DNA of 64,000 bases from Carnobacterium divergens DSM 20623 (GCF_000744255.1 NZ_JQLO01000001.1:2108001-2172000), one strand, 5' to 3'; counted from the first letter of the stretch, positions 19,501-27,149 are shown. Made by a program: numbers and translations. Notes: generated by a model not told the origin, from the letters alone.

Positions 19501-19796
19501 TAAATGCTTTAGGATTTGAAAAACAGAAGATCAACGCCTCTATTTTAAGGAAAAGCTATCCTTTTATCTTAATTGGTTGCTTCTTAGGTGGAATCCTTGG
19601 CATGGTACTATACACACTTATCTCTAAAAAACTACTCTTAAGTTTACCCATTAGTTTTTCCATTATGAATTATATTTGGACACTTTTAATTGTATTTTTA
19701 TTCTCCATATGTGTTATAAAATCCCTCAACAAATCACCCTTTAATTTAAATAAATTACGAGCTACTATCCAAAATTTCTTTCTAAATTACCTTTAG
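16596..19796 (+). CDS. FtsX-like ABC permease with long extracellular coiled coil
   Basis: A 1066-residue membrane protein. A first transmembrane helix (about 18-42) is followed by an extracellular domain and then a glutamine/glutamate-rich coiled coil (about 250-555). A cluster of helices (about 560-725) follows, then a second extracellular domain and a final FtsX domain (about 925-1055). The plan resembles MacB-type mechanotransmission permeases, which move substrates or signals outside the membrane instead of translocating them through a channel. Genes of this shape occur in many Lactobacillales, with unknown substrates. It is cotranscribed with the ATPase and closed by a very strong terminator. 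GGGAGG precedes the ATG. Confidence 0.85.
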   Translation: MRNLKNECVRELEESKKLLLTLFFLFLLGTSLFIGGQAIYPNMLKTANNYYQTYHLPDTTVKSDAGFTSEDYTTIKQKAKLTTSYLGYSEFAISDYKQQVTLIRSISESNTQQQKAPYQLKQGTFPRKSGEIALDQKMATIYPLGSKITFIDDLNQQTKKQLKRTTYQVVGFVSSPEFIQTSVRGYSPIGNGEIAFISVILEKDFNLSNKNNLVLTYQATKNKVHYQNPYQQKLFEQTKQTRTTMNQLGIQKMEEAKEALLTKQVDIDEKISDLTAELDNQKMEVSDSEKIITEQKTALEAEKKELSQQLTTLENELISAQATFQQNEQLLTAKIQEVETMTTAIEESETLMAENQNNLEEFTQLVETNQEQLATYQDSLDNDYKKIKQIQNPTQQKDAQQKYDARLKKYQTEQTKVATQLNQLETAKTQFATNEATLSQQNDLLNTALDQLSQLEENFTDSESDYETKLFEKEDIQQSQNELTTTDSEMIADDEQNLAELKETLTQQKAALEAEIKKETSEKNQVDKQIKQMKPPTFSIDHSIENTGYVAYQKELSRLKYMTQILPFIVYGLTLILALVLIVNALRKKRQHSYILKVLGIHPFTIFVPTLLLSTSIALIGLIAGCFIGTYGIPTAVFKLYQKSYLIDHYQFILNYQRLAIALGLTLLTCILPIFYYSVAPFHKKTTKSIHLIGTLVIPITFVVALLFVGMNTLQTVQDNFLNEYPTTLEVKLHTSQNKINNHDYLKILHYYSIKPPSLIHKEDIRLANASSLSLIVPKEKTSIADSLPTKGAALTEKTAANQRLKVGDAIIFYDTRGEKHSLIIEKILKTEQEALYLSATSYEDVFTKQSTFDTLLLALPETLNQTIGTHLLDLDTVEFKGLLYERLEKSAQLSTPTEANNRLATLLLGLPSVTEVHPVNNALQNESFKSLRKLISVFVLIAICLTALTLYSSFYIQLAKQAKESQILNALGFEKQKINASILRKSYPFILIGCFLGGILGMVLYTLISKKLLLSLPISFSIMNYIWTLLIVFLFSICVIKSLNKSPFNLNKLRATIQNFFLNYL

Positions 19797-19809
19797 TAAG
19801 TTCTATATT

Positions 19810-19851
19810 ATTAAAAGAACCAACTGATTAGAATCAGTTGGTTCTTTTAAT
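19810..19851 (+). terminator. Strong terminator of the ABC transporter operon
   Basis: A 20-bp perfect stem (19810-19829 with 19832-19851, core GAACCAACTGATT) around a two-base loop, ending in TTTTAAT. Confidence 0.92.
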
Positions 19852-20008
19852 ATCATTTATATCTATCGTTATTTTATTTAGGATTATTTGACACAATGGA
19901 TACAAATTAGTGTAAAACGTGATATAATATAAAAAAATACTCCAAAAAAACTTATGGAATATATTTGAACACCAATGAACAATTCTTACATCTAAGGAGG
20001 GGTTTAAA

Positions 20009-20068
20009 ATGATTGATTTTCATCCCACTTTTCAAAAAAAAGACAGTATGTTGAGGGATTTAATATGA
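20009..20068 (+). CDS. 19-residue ORF translationally coupled to a helical protein gene
   Basis: Not recognised. The frame MIDFHPTFQKKDSMLRDLI starts at an ATG with a perfect AAGGAGG eight bases upstream, the best ribosome binding site of this operon. Its TGA overlaps the ATG of the next gene (ATGA). The next gene has no good site of its own, so ribosomes probably reach it through this ORF. It may be a coupling leader, or the remnant of a longer first gene. An extended -10 (TGATATAAT) lies near 19920. Confidence 0.5.
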   Translation: MIDFHPTFQKKDSMLRDLI

Positions 20069-20424
20069 GTCTAAAAATACAAGCAACTTGCAGAGCATTA
20101 CAAAAACAATTAGCAGCTAAGGAAACAGAGTCCCGCCGTTTAAGGACAACACACTTAATATTAGAGCATGCCTTCCTAGATGCTCAATATTTTTCAAAAA
20201 AAGAGCAATATCTTTGGGAAAAAGTTCTTCACTTATGCAAAGGAACGAGTTCAGAAATAAGCGTCTATCAAGAATTAGAAAAATTAGAAAAAGAACGTCA
20301 TTATTTCCAACAACAACTGCTAATTGGTGAAGAAGAACTTAAACAAATCCGATTAAATGTTCGGTTTGAACAACAGCAATTGGAACAGACCTATATTCAA
20401 TTAAGGAATGAGAACCAAATATGA
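20065..20424 (+). CDS. Small coiled-coil protein, possibly Lap2/DUF3958-like
   Basis: A 119-residue, highly charged, all-helical protein without signal peptide or membrane segment. Two long helices (about 1-55 and 65-112) carry heptad-like leucines and many glutamates. The layout, a short coiled coil between a tiny ORF and a larger helical protein, recalls the Lap1/Lap2 partners encoded before type VII secretion LXG effectors; the resemblance is in size and pattern, not a recognised motif. It overlaps both neighbours by four bases (ATGA), so the three frames are translated together. Function is unknown. Confidence 0.7.
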   Translation: MSLKIQATCRALQKQLAAKETESRRLRTTHLILEHAFLDAQYFSKKEQYLWEKVLHLCKGTSSEISVYQELEKLEKERHYFQQQLLIGEEELKQIRLNVRFEQQQLEQTYIQLRNENQI

Positions 20425-21074
20425 CTAAAATAAATTATCAAGAAATTCAAAACTTTTCAAAGGACCTTCCTTATTTAAAAGAAACAGCATCTCATTATTT
20501 AAAAAAAGCTACTTTAGTGAATCAGCAGTTTTTAAATCATGCAGGACTACCCGAAAAAAATTTGGAAGTGATGAGATCCTGCTATGAAAATTATCAATTA
20601 ATGGCTAAAGCTATTGTAGATGCTTTGACGACATTGAGCACTTATTTTAAAACCTATCTCTCCGTTTTAATTGAAACCGTAACGGATCCTGGTACCAAGT
20701 TGAAGCTTGATGAATTGCATCACTTGCAAATTGAACTCTCACAACTACAACAAGAAAAAGTAGCTTTTATGGAAAACATGTCCAAAACCTTCAGTGACGT
20801 TCCCACTCTAAAAAAATTATTCACTACTGAAGTTCAGAATCAAAAAAAGAAAGAAATCGATTTAATTCAACGTCATTTTGATTTTGAAAAGACTACTCAA
20901 AAACACTTTAGCAACATTCAACTAACCATTTCAGCTATTCAGCATGGGCTCCTTTTTCTAAAGAACTATTCTTCTTTTGATGCCATTGATTCAACATCCT
21001 TGTTATTAAATCCAACTAAGCTTTCATGGTACAATCAACTTTTTGAATTTAATAAAGTGCATGAAAATAGTTAA
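20421..21074 (+). CDS. Helical protein of unknown function, LXG-domain-like
   Basis: A 217-residue, entirely helical cytosolic-type protein that I do not recognise with certainty. The middle (about residues 45-115, with segments ENYQLMAKAIVDAL and DPGTKLKLDELHHL) looks like the helical hairpin of LXG domains, which target effectors to type VII secretion. There is no C-terminal toxin domain, so if it is LXG-derived it is a targeting part alone. It ends the three-gene coupled operon downstream of the ABC transporter. A weak hairpin follows. Alternative: an unrelated cytoplasmic helical bundle. Confidence 0.65.
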   Translation: MTKINYQEIQNFSKDLPYLKETASHYLKKATLVNQQFLNHAGLPEKNLEVMRSCYENYQLMAKAIVDALTTLSTYFKTYLSVLIETVTDPGTKLKLDELHHLQIELSQLQQEKVAFMENMSKTFSDVPTLKKLFTTEVQNQKKKEIDLIQRHFDFEKTTQKHFSNIQLTISAIQHGLLFLKNYSSFDAIDSTSLLLNPTKLSWYNQLFEFNKVHENS

Positions 21075-21084
21075 TACATCTCTT

Positions 21085-21111
21085 ATCACCTGTCTACATT
21101 TGACAGGTGAT
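21085..21111 (+). terminator. Hairpin after the helical-protein operon
   Basis: ATCACCTGTC pairs perfectly with GACAGGTGAT around a seven-base loop. It has no T tail on either strand, so it may end transcripts weakly or only protect the 3' end. Confidence 0.5.
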
Positions 21112-21119
21112 TGGATCTA

Positions 21120-21629
21120 TTAAATAGATAAATCAATTTTTTTATTGACCAAATGCATCAACGCACCACCTAAACTCATCGAAATTAACTCTCCTAACCC
21201 AACAACAAACCAAGTTGACCAAAAAGGCAGTTGATAGAAAAAAGCTAGCTCTCCTGCAACAGTAAACATTGAGCAGCTAAAAATAAGTGTTGTTGCAACA
21301 ATTTTCCATATTGGATGAGCAATTTTCCCCGCAACAAAAGAAGCGCATAGTAACGTCAGAAACGTTGCACTACCGCCAATAACAACATCAACAATTCCTA
21401 GTGGTGAAGCTAAGTTTGCAATCATGACCCCTAGCGTGACTGAAAGAATATAGCGCTTATTGTAAATAGCTAAAAAATTAAAACCTTCTGAAAGTCTAAT
21501 TTGAATAGCCCCAAAGCTAATTACTGAAAGAAATACGGTAACTGCAACATATAACGCGGTCACCATCCCCATTTTTGAGATAGCCGCAATAGACCACCTT
21601 GAAGATTGTCTTGTTTTTGATTGATTCAT
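21120..21629 (-). CDS. queT: QueT-family transporter (queuosine precursor uptake)
   Basis: A 169-residue membrane protein with five or six hydrophobic helices. The pattern LSVISFGAIQIRLSEGF and the GVMIANLASPLGIVDVVIGG segment are characteristic of QueT, the substrate-binding S component of an energy-coupling-factor transporter for a queuosine precursor such as preQ1. I placed the start at ATG 21629, with AAAGGAG before it; the longer frame from 21662 would include the ribosome binding site. The ECF energising subunits are not in the window. The leader is structured, as expected for a family often controlled by preQ1 riboswitches. Confidence 0.85.
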   Translation of the reverse strand: MNQSKTRQSSRWSIAAISKMGMVTALYVAVTVFLSVISFGAIQIRLSEGFNFLAIYNKRYILSVTLGVMIANLASPLGIVDVVIGGSATFLTLLCASFVAGKIAHPIWKIVATTLIFSCSMFTVAGELAFFYQLPFWSTWFVVGLGELISMSLGGALMHLVNKKIDLSI

Positions 21630-21767
21630 TTTTAGTTCTCCTTTATAAAATAGTTCGTTCATTTAACTATTTTAGTAATAACTACGACCAAAGGAAATGA
21701 TTCACGTTACTGTTGAACCAAAAGTGTCATAGTGCCAATAGAATATTTATTCGCAATTCTCATTATA
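21630..21767 (-). promoter_or_regulatory. Promoter and structured leader of queT
   Basis: A minus-strand -10 TATAAT at 21767-21762 implies a leader of about 125 nt. It can form GGTTCA/TGAATC and, just before the ribosome binding site, the perfect hairpin AAAATAGTT/AACTATTTT. The AGTAA of the first loop can also pair with TTACT downstream, a possible pseudoknot. I cannot match it to the preQ1-I, -II or -III consensus as I remember them, so it is listed only as a candidate regulatory leader. Confidence 0.5.
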
Positions 21768-21790
21768 CACGATTGAGGCAAATTAAGAAC

Positions 21791-22549
21791 TTATTTTCCT
21801 AACCAGCCGCCATCGATTGGAATGATCGTCCCATGAATGTAATCTGATTCTGGGCTCGCCAAGTATAAAGTTAAATTAGCAACTTCATAAGCTTTCGCCC
21901 ACCGTCCAGCTGGAGTTTCTTTGGCTACCCATTTTGCCATTTCACCGTCGCCTTCAAAATCTGCTTGATTCATTGGCGTTTCAATCGCACCTGGCGCAAT
22001 TCCATTTGCTCTTATACCTAATTTTACATAATCGTAGTCCAACTGTTTTGTATAGCCGACAATCGCATGTTTAGACGCCGTATACGCTGCACCACCGCCG
22101 CCTGCTACAAATCCTGCAATTGACGCCATATTCACAACAACACCTTGTTTTCGTGCTAACATATGTGGAAGAACAGCATTTGTCACCAAATAAGTTCCTT
22201 TTACATTTACATTCATAATATGATCCCATAAGGTTTCGTCAGTCTCTAATGTCGGAGCATAGCCATCTAAAACGCCTGCAGTATTCAATAAAATATCAAT
22301 CTGTGTAAATTGCTCCACAGCCTTTTTAACAGCTGTTTCAACTTCATTTTTTTTTGATGTATCGCCAATATAATAGGCAAAATGAGAATTATCTTGAAAT
22401 TCTTTTATCTCCTGTATTCCTTGTTCTGCAATATCCATCCCGAAAACGTACGCTCCTTGTTTTAAAAAGGCTTTTGCTTGAGCTTGTCCAATGCCTGATG
22501 CAACTCCTGTAATAAAAACAACTTTCTCTTTAAATCCTTTAAAATCCAT
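21791..22549 (-). CDS. SDR-family oxidoreductase, 3-ketoacyl-ACP reductase-like
   Basis: A 252-residue classical short-chain dehydrogenase. TGVASGIG is the cofactor loop, NTAG replaces the usual NNAG, and the catalytic Tyr/Lys are in YTASK. The C-terminus IHGTIIPIDGGWLGK is typical. The ATG at 22549 has GAGGAGG upstream; the upstream in-frame extension lacks a site and is not used. In Lactobacillales, close relatives are annotated as 3-oxoacyl-ACP reductases outside the fab cluster, so the physiological substrate is uncertain. It lies downstream of the DUF2829 gene but behind a terminator. Confidence 0.9.
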   Translation of the reverse strand: MDFKGFKEKVVFITGVASGIGQAQAKAFLKQGAYVFGMDIAEQGIQEIKEFQDNSHFAYYIGDTSKKNEVETAVKKAVEQFTQIDILLNTAGVLDGYAPTLETDETLWDHIMNVNVKGTYLVTNAVLPHMLARKQGVVVNMASIAGFVAGGGGAAYTASKHAIVGYTKQLDYDYVKLGIRANGIAPGAIETPMNQADFEGDGEMAKWVAKETPAGRWAKAYEVANLTLYLASPESDYIHGTIIPIDGGWLGK

Positions 22550-22575
22550 CTTATTTCCTCCTCGTATAACATGAC

Positions 22576-22605
22576 AAAAAGCCCACAAAATTTCATGGAC
22601 TTTTT
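22576..22605 (-). terminator. Terminator of the DUF2829 gene
   Basis: AAAAAGCCCAC and GTGGAC-type arms (one G-T pair) with A/T ends form a short stem directly after the DUF2829 stop; it overlaps the promoter region of the following SDR. Confidence 0.6.
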
Positions 22606-22610
22606 AGTAA

Positions 22611-22832
22611 TTATTGAACGATTTCCCAGTCTTCCGCTAATATATCACAGACAGTTGGCGTAAACATTGTATAGCCTTCACCTGTTACATTGATTAGAAA
22701 ATAAGGATTCATTTTTTCGGCTTGATGAGTACTTTCTTTTTCAAGAATAACGTATAATTCAGCGCCCCCCCAGCCACTACGAATGACTTTTTCGCCTTGT
22801 TTTAAATGGGGTAGAATTTTTTCAAATGTCAT
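22611..22832 (-). CDS. DUF2829 domain protein (Tad2-like)
   Basis: A 73-residue protein that is a DUF2829 domain from end to end: FEKILPHLKQGEKVIRSGW at the N-terminus and DILAEDWEIV at the C-terminus. In phages, DUF2829 proteins (Tad2) assemble and sequester the cyclic ADP-ribose-type signals of Thoeris defence. Chromosomal relatives are common and their role is unknown. The usual W(x)ASQ-D motif is reduced here to TPTVCD. It sits 17 bp downstream of PRPP synthetase, so it may be cotranscribed with it. AAAGGAG lies upstream of the ATG. Confidence 0.88.
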   Translation of the reverse strand: MTFEKILPHLKQGEKVIRSGWGGAELYVILEKESTHQAEKMNPYFLINVTGEGYTMFTPTVCDILAEDWEIVQ

Positions 22833-22849
22833 GGGTTAAACTCCTTTTA

Positions 22850-23812
22850 TCACAATTTAAATAATGGACTTAATGGTTTGTTTTCATGGATTCCTTTGAT
22901 TCCTTTACCAATTAGCTCTGAACTCGTAATCACTTCTAAATTAACAAGTTGCTCTTTGCCGGTAAAATCAATTGAGTCTGTTACACATATTTTTTTAATC
23001 GGCGCCTCTTTCAAAATTCTAGTTGCACCATTTGAAAATAAACCGTGGGATGCACAAGCATAGACCGCTTTAGCGCCATTATCCATTAAAATAGTTGCCG
23101 CACTGGCTAGCGTTTCACCAGTATTGATCATGTCATCTACCATAATACATGTCTTACCTTGAATATTTCCAATCACTGAGCCTAATTTTTCGCCATGCTC
23201 GTCTATACTTTGATCAACAATTGCTAATGTTGCATCCAAGTATTCTGAAAGCACACGAGCTCGACCAACTCCGCTATTTTTAGGGGATACCACAACAACA
23301 TCTTCACCTGACAAGCCGCAATCTTGATAGTGTTGAGCAAATAACGGCATCGTAAACAAATTATCGACTGGAATATCGAAGAAACCTTGCAATTGTACCG
23401 TATGCAAATCTAGCATGAGCATTCTTGTTGCACCCGCTTTTTGTAGCAAATTAGCCACCAATTTAGCAGTGATTGGTTCTCTTGGTTTTGCCGTTCGGTC
23501 TTGTCTACCATATCCATAATATGGCATAACGATATTGATAGTTTTTGCGCTAGCTCGTTTGAGTGCATCAATCATGATAAGTAATTCTAAAAGATGATCA
23601 TTAACTGGATAATTAGTTGATTGAATTACGTAAACATGATCACCACGAATACTTTCTTCAATATTGATCTGAATTTCTCCATCACTGAATTGTTTTACTG
23701 AAGATTTTCCTAATTGAGTGCCAACAACATTGGCAATTTTTTCAGCTAATGGCTTATTTGAATTTAAACTAAATATCTTTAACGATGGATCTTTATAACT
23801 TTCTATGATCAT
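22850..23812 (-). CDS. prs: Ribose-phosphate pyrophosphokinase
   Basis: A 320-residue cytosolic enzyme that makes PRPP from ribose-5-phosphate and ATP for nucleotide, histidine and tryptophan synthesis. It has the two-domain phosphoribosyltransferase fold with [13 protein letters not shown], the flexible-loop segment [42 protein letters not shown] and the PRPP loop [11 protein letters not shown]. The first clear start is ATG 23812, close to a GGGGG element; GTG 23821 is possible. The N-terminus [19 protein letters not shown] is typical of the second Prs copy in many Lactobacillales. Confidence 0.94.
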   Translation of the reverse strand: MIIESYKDPSLKIFSLNSNKPLAEKIANVVGTQLGKSSVKQFSDGEIQINIEESIRGDHVYVIQSTNYPVNDHLLELLIMIDALKRASAKTINIVMPYYGYGRQDRTAKPREPITAKLVANLLQKAGATRMLMLDLHTVQLQGFFDIPVDNLFTMPLFAQHYQDCGLSGEDVVVVSPKNSGVGRARVLSEYLDATLAIVDQSIDEHGEKLGSVIGNIQGKTCIMVDDMINTGETLASAATILMDNGAKAVYACASHGLFSNGATRILKEAPIKKICVTDSIDFTGKEQLVNLEVITSSELIGKGIKGIHENKPLSPLFKL

Positions 23813-23899
23813 TACCCCCACTACTTTTTCTTTTATTTTAGCGAACTTTTATAAAAAATGCTACTTGATTATCAAAAGAAACAAAAATTTACTAATCTA

Positions 23900-25324
23900 C
23901 TAGTGATCTAATGACCATTTAAAATTTTCCCAATCTCCTTGAGTCGGTTGGATGTGCCACTGTAACGCTCGAGAAATCGTTGATGGAACTTCCTCCAAGA
24001 CATCTGAGATCACTATATCTACACCCTCATGCAATGTTTCTTCAATTTTGAGGTTATAATAACCAAATTTCAGTATTTCTCGATCAATAGCCATTTTAAA
24101 ACTCTGTCCTAATGAAAAATCCGTATAGATTTTTAATTCAGGATTACAAATTTCAGCAGGTACTAAATTAATAATGGCATAATAATAATGGAACCTTAAA
24201 AATTCCTGACTCTCTATGGAAACTTTTCCTTTTATATCACAAAATAAACTTTGACAAAAGTGAAATAGCTTAGGATAAACTGAAAAGGCTTGTTCTCTTT
24301 CTAGTATGAGCTGATTCATGCTAACCACATTTTCGAAATAGTAAACGTAATAATGTAAAACTGTCAGTTCCTTTAATAACTCTTCCTCTACAGTTTTTGG
24401 TAACTTATCAACATTAAAATACGTCATAAAAGCCTTTATAAAATACTCATTAAAAAAACAGACCTCTGGATTTTGTAAGACTTGTTCGTCTAAACTTTGG
24501 AAGCAGTTTTCTCCTATTAATAACGCAATCAGATAATTCGTTTCCAACTCATTTTTTTTACCTGTTAAATTCCATTCTTTTTCTAGAAATTGTGAAATAG
24601 AATTGTAAACAGATGCCACAGCTTCTGTAGGTACTCTTTTTTTTGCAACTTTAGAGTGGAGTAAAAAGAATTTTCCTTCTAGTCGCATGCATCGGATACC
24701 AAATAAATAATTAATTTTTAATTTTACAGATGAACTGATTTTTAGCTGTTCTTCTTTCATCAACAGTTGGATCAGTCTTTCTTCACTCGCTTTTACTTCT
24801 TCAGGAAAAGGGAATTCTTCCTTGCTGAAAACCAGGTAATACATCTGCATAAAAAAACTACTAATATCCACTTCATCTCCTACTATTTTAAATGAGTTGG
24901 ATAGCTTTAATTGATAGCTTTCTAGGAGTTCTTTAATTGCTGCTACTCGCCGATAAATATTGGTTCTACTCACGTAATTATCATATGAAAACTCTGTAAT
25001 TGAAATAAATTTATTCCGGAATATATCATCCAAAATCATAAAATCAATGGACTCTTGCAAATAGATAGAGGCTAATTTTATTCTTCCTAATCCTATTTTA
25101 GTTACAAAAATAGTTCGATTTCCTATTTTAAAAACAATTTGATCCATTAAATCATTCAACTCAACATCTACTAAAAACTCCTTAAGGACACTATCAAAAA
25201 TAAAATCTGATACATTCAAAGAATCCGATAACATGGTAAATGGCAACTCTTTATTTAAATTTTCTTCCAAAAAATCGAGTAAGTCTAGTACTCTTTGTTT
25301 TCTTTTATCTAAATTTAGTTCCAT
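23900..25324 (-). CDS. Mga/AtxA-family transcriptional regulator
   Basis: A 474-residue regulator. The N-terminal 150 residues hold two helix-turn-helix units typical of Mga proteins (LPFTMLSDSLNVSDFIF and NYVSRTNIYRRVAAIKELLESY). The rest is helical, as in the PTS-regulation-like and EIIB-like domains of Mga and AtxA, though I see no clear phosphorylatable histidines. Such proteins activate surface and virulence genes. No target lies next to it: the neighbour downstream is prs. The ATG at 25324 has AAGGAA eight bases upstream; a TTG at 25345 is less likely. It resembles in length and layout the regulator at 61984. Confidence 0.82.
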   Translation of the reverse strand: MELNLDKRKQRVLDLLDFLEENLNKELPFTMLSDSLNVSDFIFDSVLKEFLVDVELNDLMDQIVFKIGNRTIFVTKIGLGRIKLASIYLQESIDFMILDDIFRNKFISITEFSYDNYVSRTNIYRRVAAIKELLESYQLKLSNSFKIVGDEVDISSFFMQMYYLVFSKEEFPFPEEVKASEERLIQLLMKEEQLKISSSVKLKINYLFGIRCMRLEGKFFLLHSKVAKKRVPTEAVASVYNSISQFLEKEWNLTGKKNELETNYLIALLIGENCFQSLDEQVLQNPEVCFFNEYFIKAFMTYFNVDKLPKTVEEELLKELTVLHYYVYYFENVVSMNQLILEREQAFSVYPKLFHFCQSLFCDIKGKVSIESQEFLRFHYYYAIINLVPAEICNPELKIYTDFSLGQSFKMAIDREILKFGYYNLKIEETLHEGVDIVISDVLEEVPSTISRALQWHIQPTQGDWENFKWSLDH

Positions 25325-25752
25325 ATAACGTTCCTTCCCCTTCAAACTTCATCCATAAGATGATCGCTTTTATTTAACTCAATAAGCTTAAAACCTCATT
25401 GAATTCAATTTCTACACGGTATCAAATTTCTTGTTGCTCCGCTATACTTATTAAAAAAAACTCATAATGCGAAATGCAATCGTTAATAATAGCTCTTTTT
25501 AAATAACCTAAATTAAATTCGTAAATGACGACAACTATAACTTTAGTCGAGCTGGATAAAGTGGGTGGAAATTTTATAATTCAAACTTCTTTACTTGTTT
25601 AGTCATATTTTCTTCACATTTAAAGAGTATACTTAATTTATCTTAAAATAACGAACAATTATTTTCTCAGTAATTTCATTTTTCATTATTCTCCCCCAAA
25701 GTATAATGAATCTACTTTCCACCTGTACCCCTACAGGTGGTTTTTTATGTTT
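25325..25752. other. 428-bp intergenic region, no protein gene seen
   Basis: AT-rich spacer upstream of the Mga-type regulator. TATACT (near 25631) and TATAAT (near 25702) face the plus strand, but neither has a good -35. The only clear element is a plus-strand terminator at its right end. Confidence 0.5.
25719..25746 (+). terminator. Orphan plus-strand intrinsic terminator
   Basis: CCACCTGTA pairs with TACAGGTGG around a short loop and is followed by TTTTTT on the plus strand. Both flanking genes are on the minus strand, where no T tail exists, so the element has no known gene to terminate. It may end an untranslated RNA from the 25.4-25.7 kb spacer. Confidence 0.75.
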
Positions 25753-26511
25753 TTAAATTAAATGATCTGCAAAAAAATTCGCTACTTGATCCATTACTTC
25801 GCCTCTAATTAAATGGCGTTCATTTTCAGCAGTAATAAATTGAGTGTTTTCAGCATAAGGTTCTGCTTTGATTCGTTGGTAAAAATCTGCTACTTCTTGA
25901 TAAGGAATTTTTTCATCTTCTGTGCCGTGCCAAAATAAAACGGGTCGATTGTTTAGTTTTTCAGGATTTTTTGATAAGTCGTAATAATGAATCCAACTTA
26001 ACAAGAACGGTAAATCTGCTGGAACAAAGATACTTCGTTCTTTAGCTACCTTTGAAACTAATGCAAGATAATCCATTGGAGCAGGCGTTCCCATCATAGA
26101 AGCCGCCACTTTAATTTCTGGATGCTGGGTCAGTAGCCCGCAAGTCGTAATGCCTCCCATCGAAACACCTCCAACGCCAATCTCTTCATTCATAATCAAG
26201 CCTTGTTTGCGGAAAAAATGAGTCAATTGAGAAAATTCGACTAAATTATATTGAATACTTGACCAAAAAGTAATAGATGGAATTGGAGAAATTGGACCCG
26301 TTTTACGTTCTCCATGATTCATAGCATCTGGTAAAATCACACGAATTCCTTTCATTGCTAATTTTCTTGCTTGTGTTAAGGTTAGCTCCTTTGAGGATTG
26401 CCATCCATGATAATAGATAACTAACGGTAACGGAAGTCGTTTAGATTCTTCTGGAACTACTTCTAAAACAGGAATTTTTTTTATAAAACGATGTCGAACA
26501 CTAATTTTCAT
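25753..26511 (-). CDS. Alpha/beta-hydrolase, YtmA-type esterase/peptidase family
   Basis: A 252-residue alpha/beta-hydrolase. The nucleophile elbow is GVSMGG (serine near residue 123), the acid lies in FWHGTEDEKIP and the catalytic histidine in NERHLIRG. YYHGWQSSKE forms the oxyanion-hole strand. There is no signal peptide, so it is cytosolic. Relatives act on short-chain esters, but substrates are poorly known. The ATG at 26511 has GGAAT upstream. Neighbours give no clue to function; it seems monocistronic. Confidence 0.87.
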   Translation of the reverse strand: MKISVRHRFIKKIPVLEVVPEESKRLPLPLVIYYHGWQSSKELTLTQARKLAMKGIRVILPDAMNHGERKTGPISPIPSITFWSSIQYNLVEFSQLTHFFRKQGLIMNEEIGVGGVSMGGITTCGLLTQHPEIKVAASMMGTPAPMDYLALVSKVAKERSIFVPADLPFLLSWIHYYDLSKNPEKLNNRPVLFWHGTEDEKIPYQEVADFYQRIKAEPYAENTQFITAENERHLIRGEVMDQVANFFADHLI

Positions 26512-26649
26512 TGATTGGATTCCTTTCTGCTATCTTGCATTCTATTTGTTAGTAGTTTAACAAACTTATCAAACTATTTCATAGATAACGCCTAGCTCTC
26601 AGTTTTTTAAGAGAATCTGTTGATTTATCCAATTCCCTCTTTAGTTGCA

Positions 26650-27006
26650 TCAAGACAATGCTTGATTTTCTTTAATTCTATATTGAACAATTTGACGAAT
26701 TAATTCTAGTGGAAGTGGCTGACTATTTGGAAGTTGAATCGTTCCTTTTGAAGTTTTAAATTTTTGTAATTGATCTGAAAAAGCTCTTATACCGCTTGGT
26801 GTGGGGTAGAATCCAATATGTTTTTGATAAGCTGCAAAATGAACTAACGGTTTTTTTAATACAAATGTTGGAATTCCATAGCTCATTTTTTCTACTGCTT
26901 CGGGAGCTTCTTGATGAATCAGCTCTCTAATTTTTTCTAATCGTTCTTGAATTTCAATTGGATAATGTTGAATATAATCTGTTACTTCTTGACTTTTTTC
27001 TACCAT
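26650..27006 (-). CDS. DUF1801 (YdhG-like) protein
   Basis: A 118-residue soluble protein of the DUF1801/YdhG family, related to the frataxin-like fold and sometimes called an iron chaperone. The segments MSYGIPTF, HFAAYQKHIGFYPTPSGI and KGTIQLPNSQPLPLELI are diagnostic. GGAG lies 11 bases before ATG 27006; the GTG at 27018 overlaps that site and is rejected. Its function is not established. It lies alone between the hydrolase and the kdp terminator. Confidence 0.88.
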   Translation of the reverse strand: MVEKSQEVTDYIQHYPIEIQERLEKIRELIHQEAPEAVEKMSYGIPTFVLKKPLVHFAAYQKHIGFYPTPSGIRAFSDQLQKFKTSKGTIQLPNSQPLPLELIRQIVQYRIKENQALS

Positions 27007-27081
27007 TTTCAACCTCACTCCTTTTTCCTATTTTAATAGTTCTATTATCTCATTATTTTGTTATCAAGCGTTAATAAAAAG

Positions 27082-27132
27082 AAAAGTAGGTTAAAAATTT
27101 CCGAGTGTCTATCGAAAATCTTTAACCTACTT
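27082..27132. terminator. Terminator of the kdp operon
   Basis: AAGTAGGTTAAA pairs with TTTAACCTACTT across a 25-base loop; T-rich tails occur on both strands. It lies just after the kdpE stop. Confidence 0.85.
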
Positions 27133-27149
27133 ATTTTTTTAGTTGCTAT

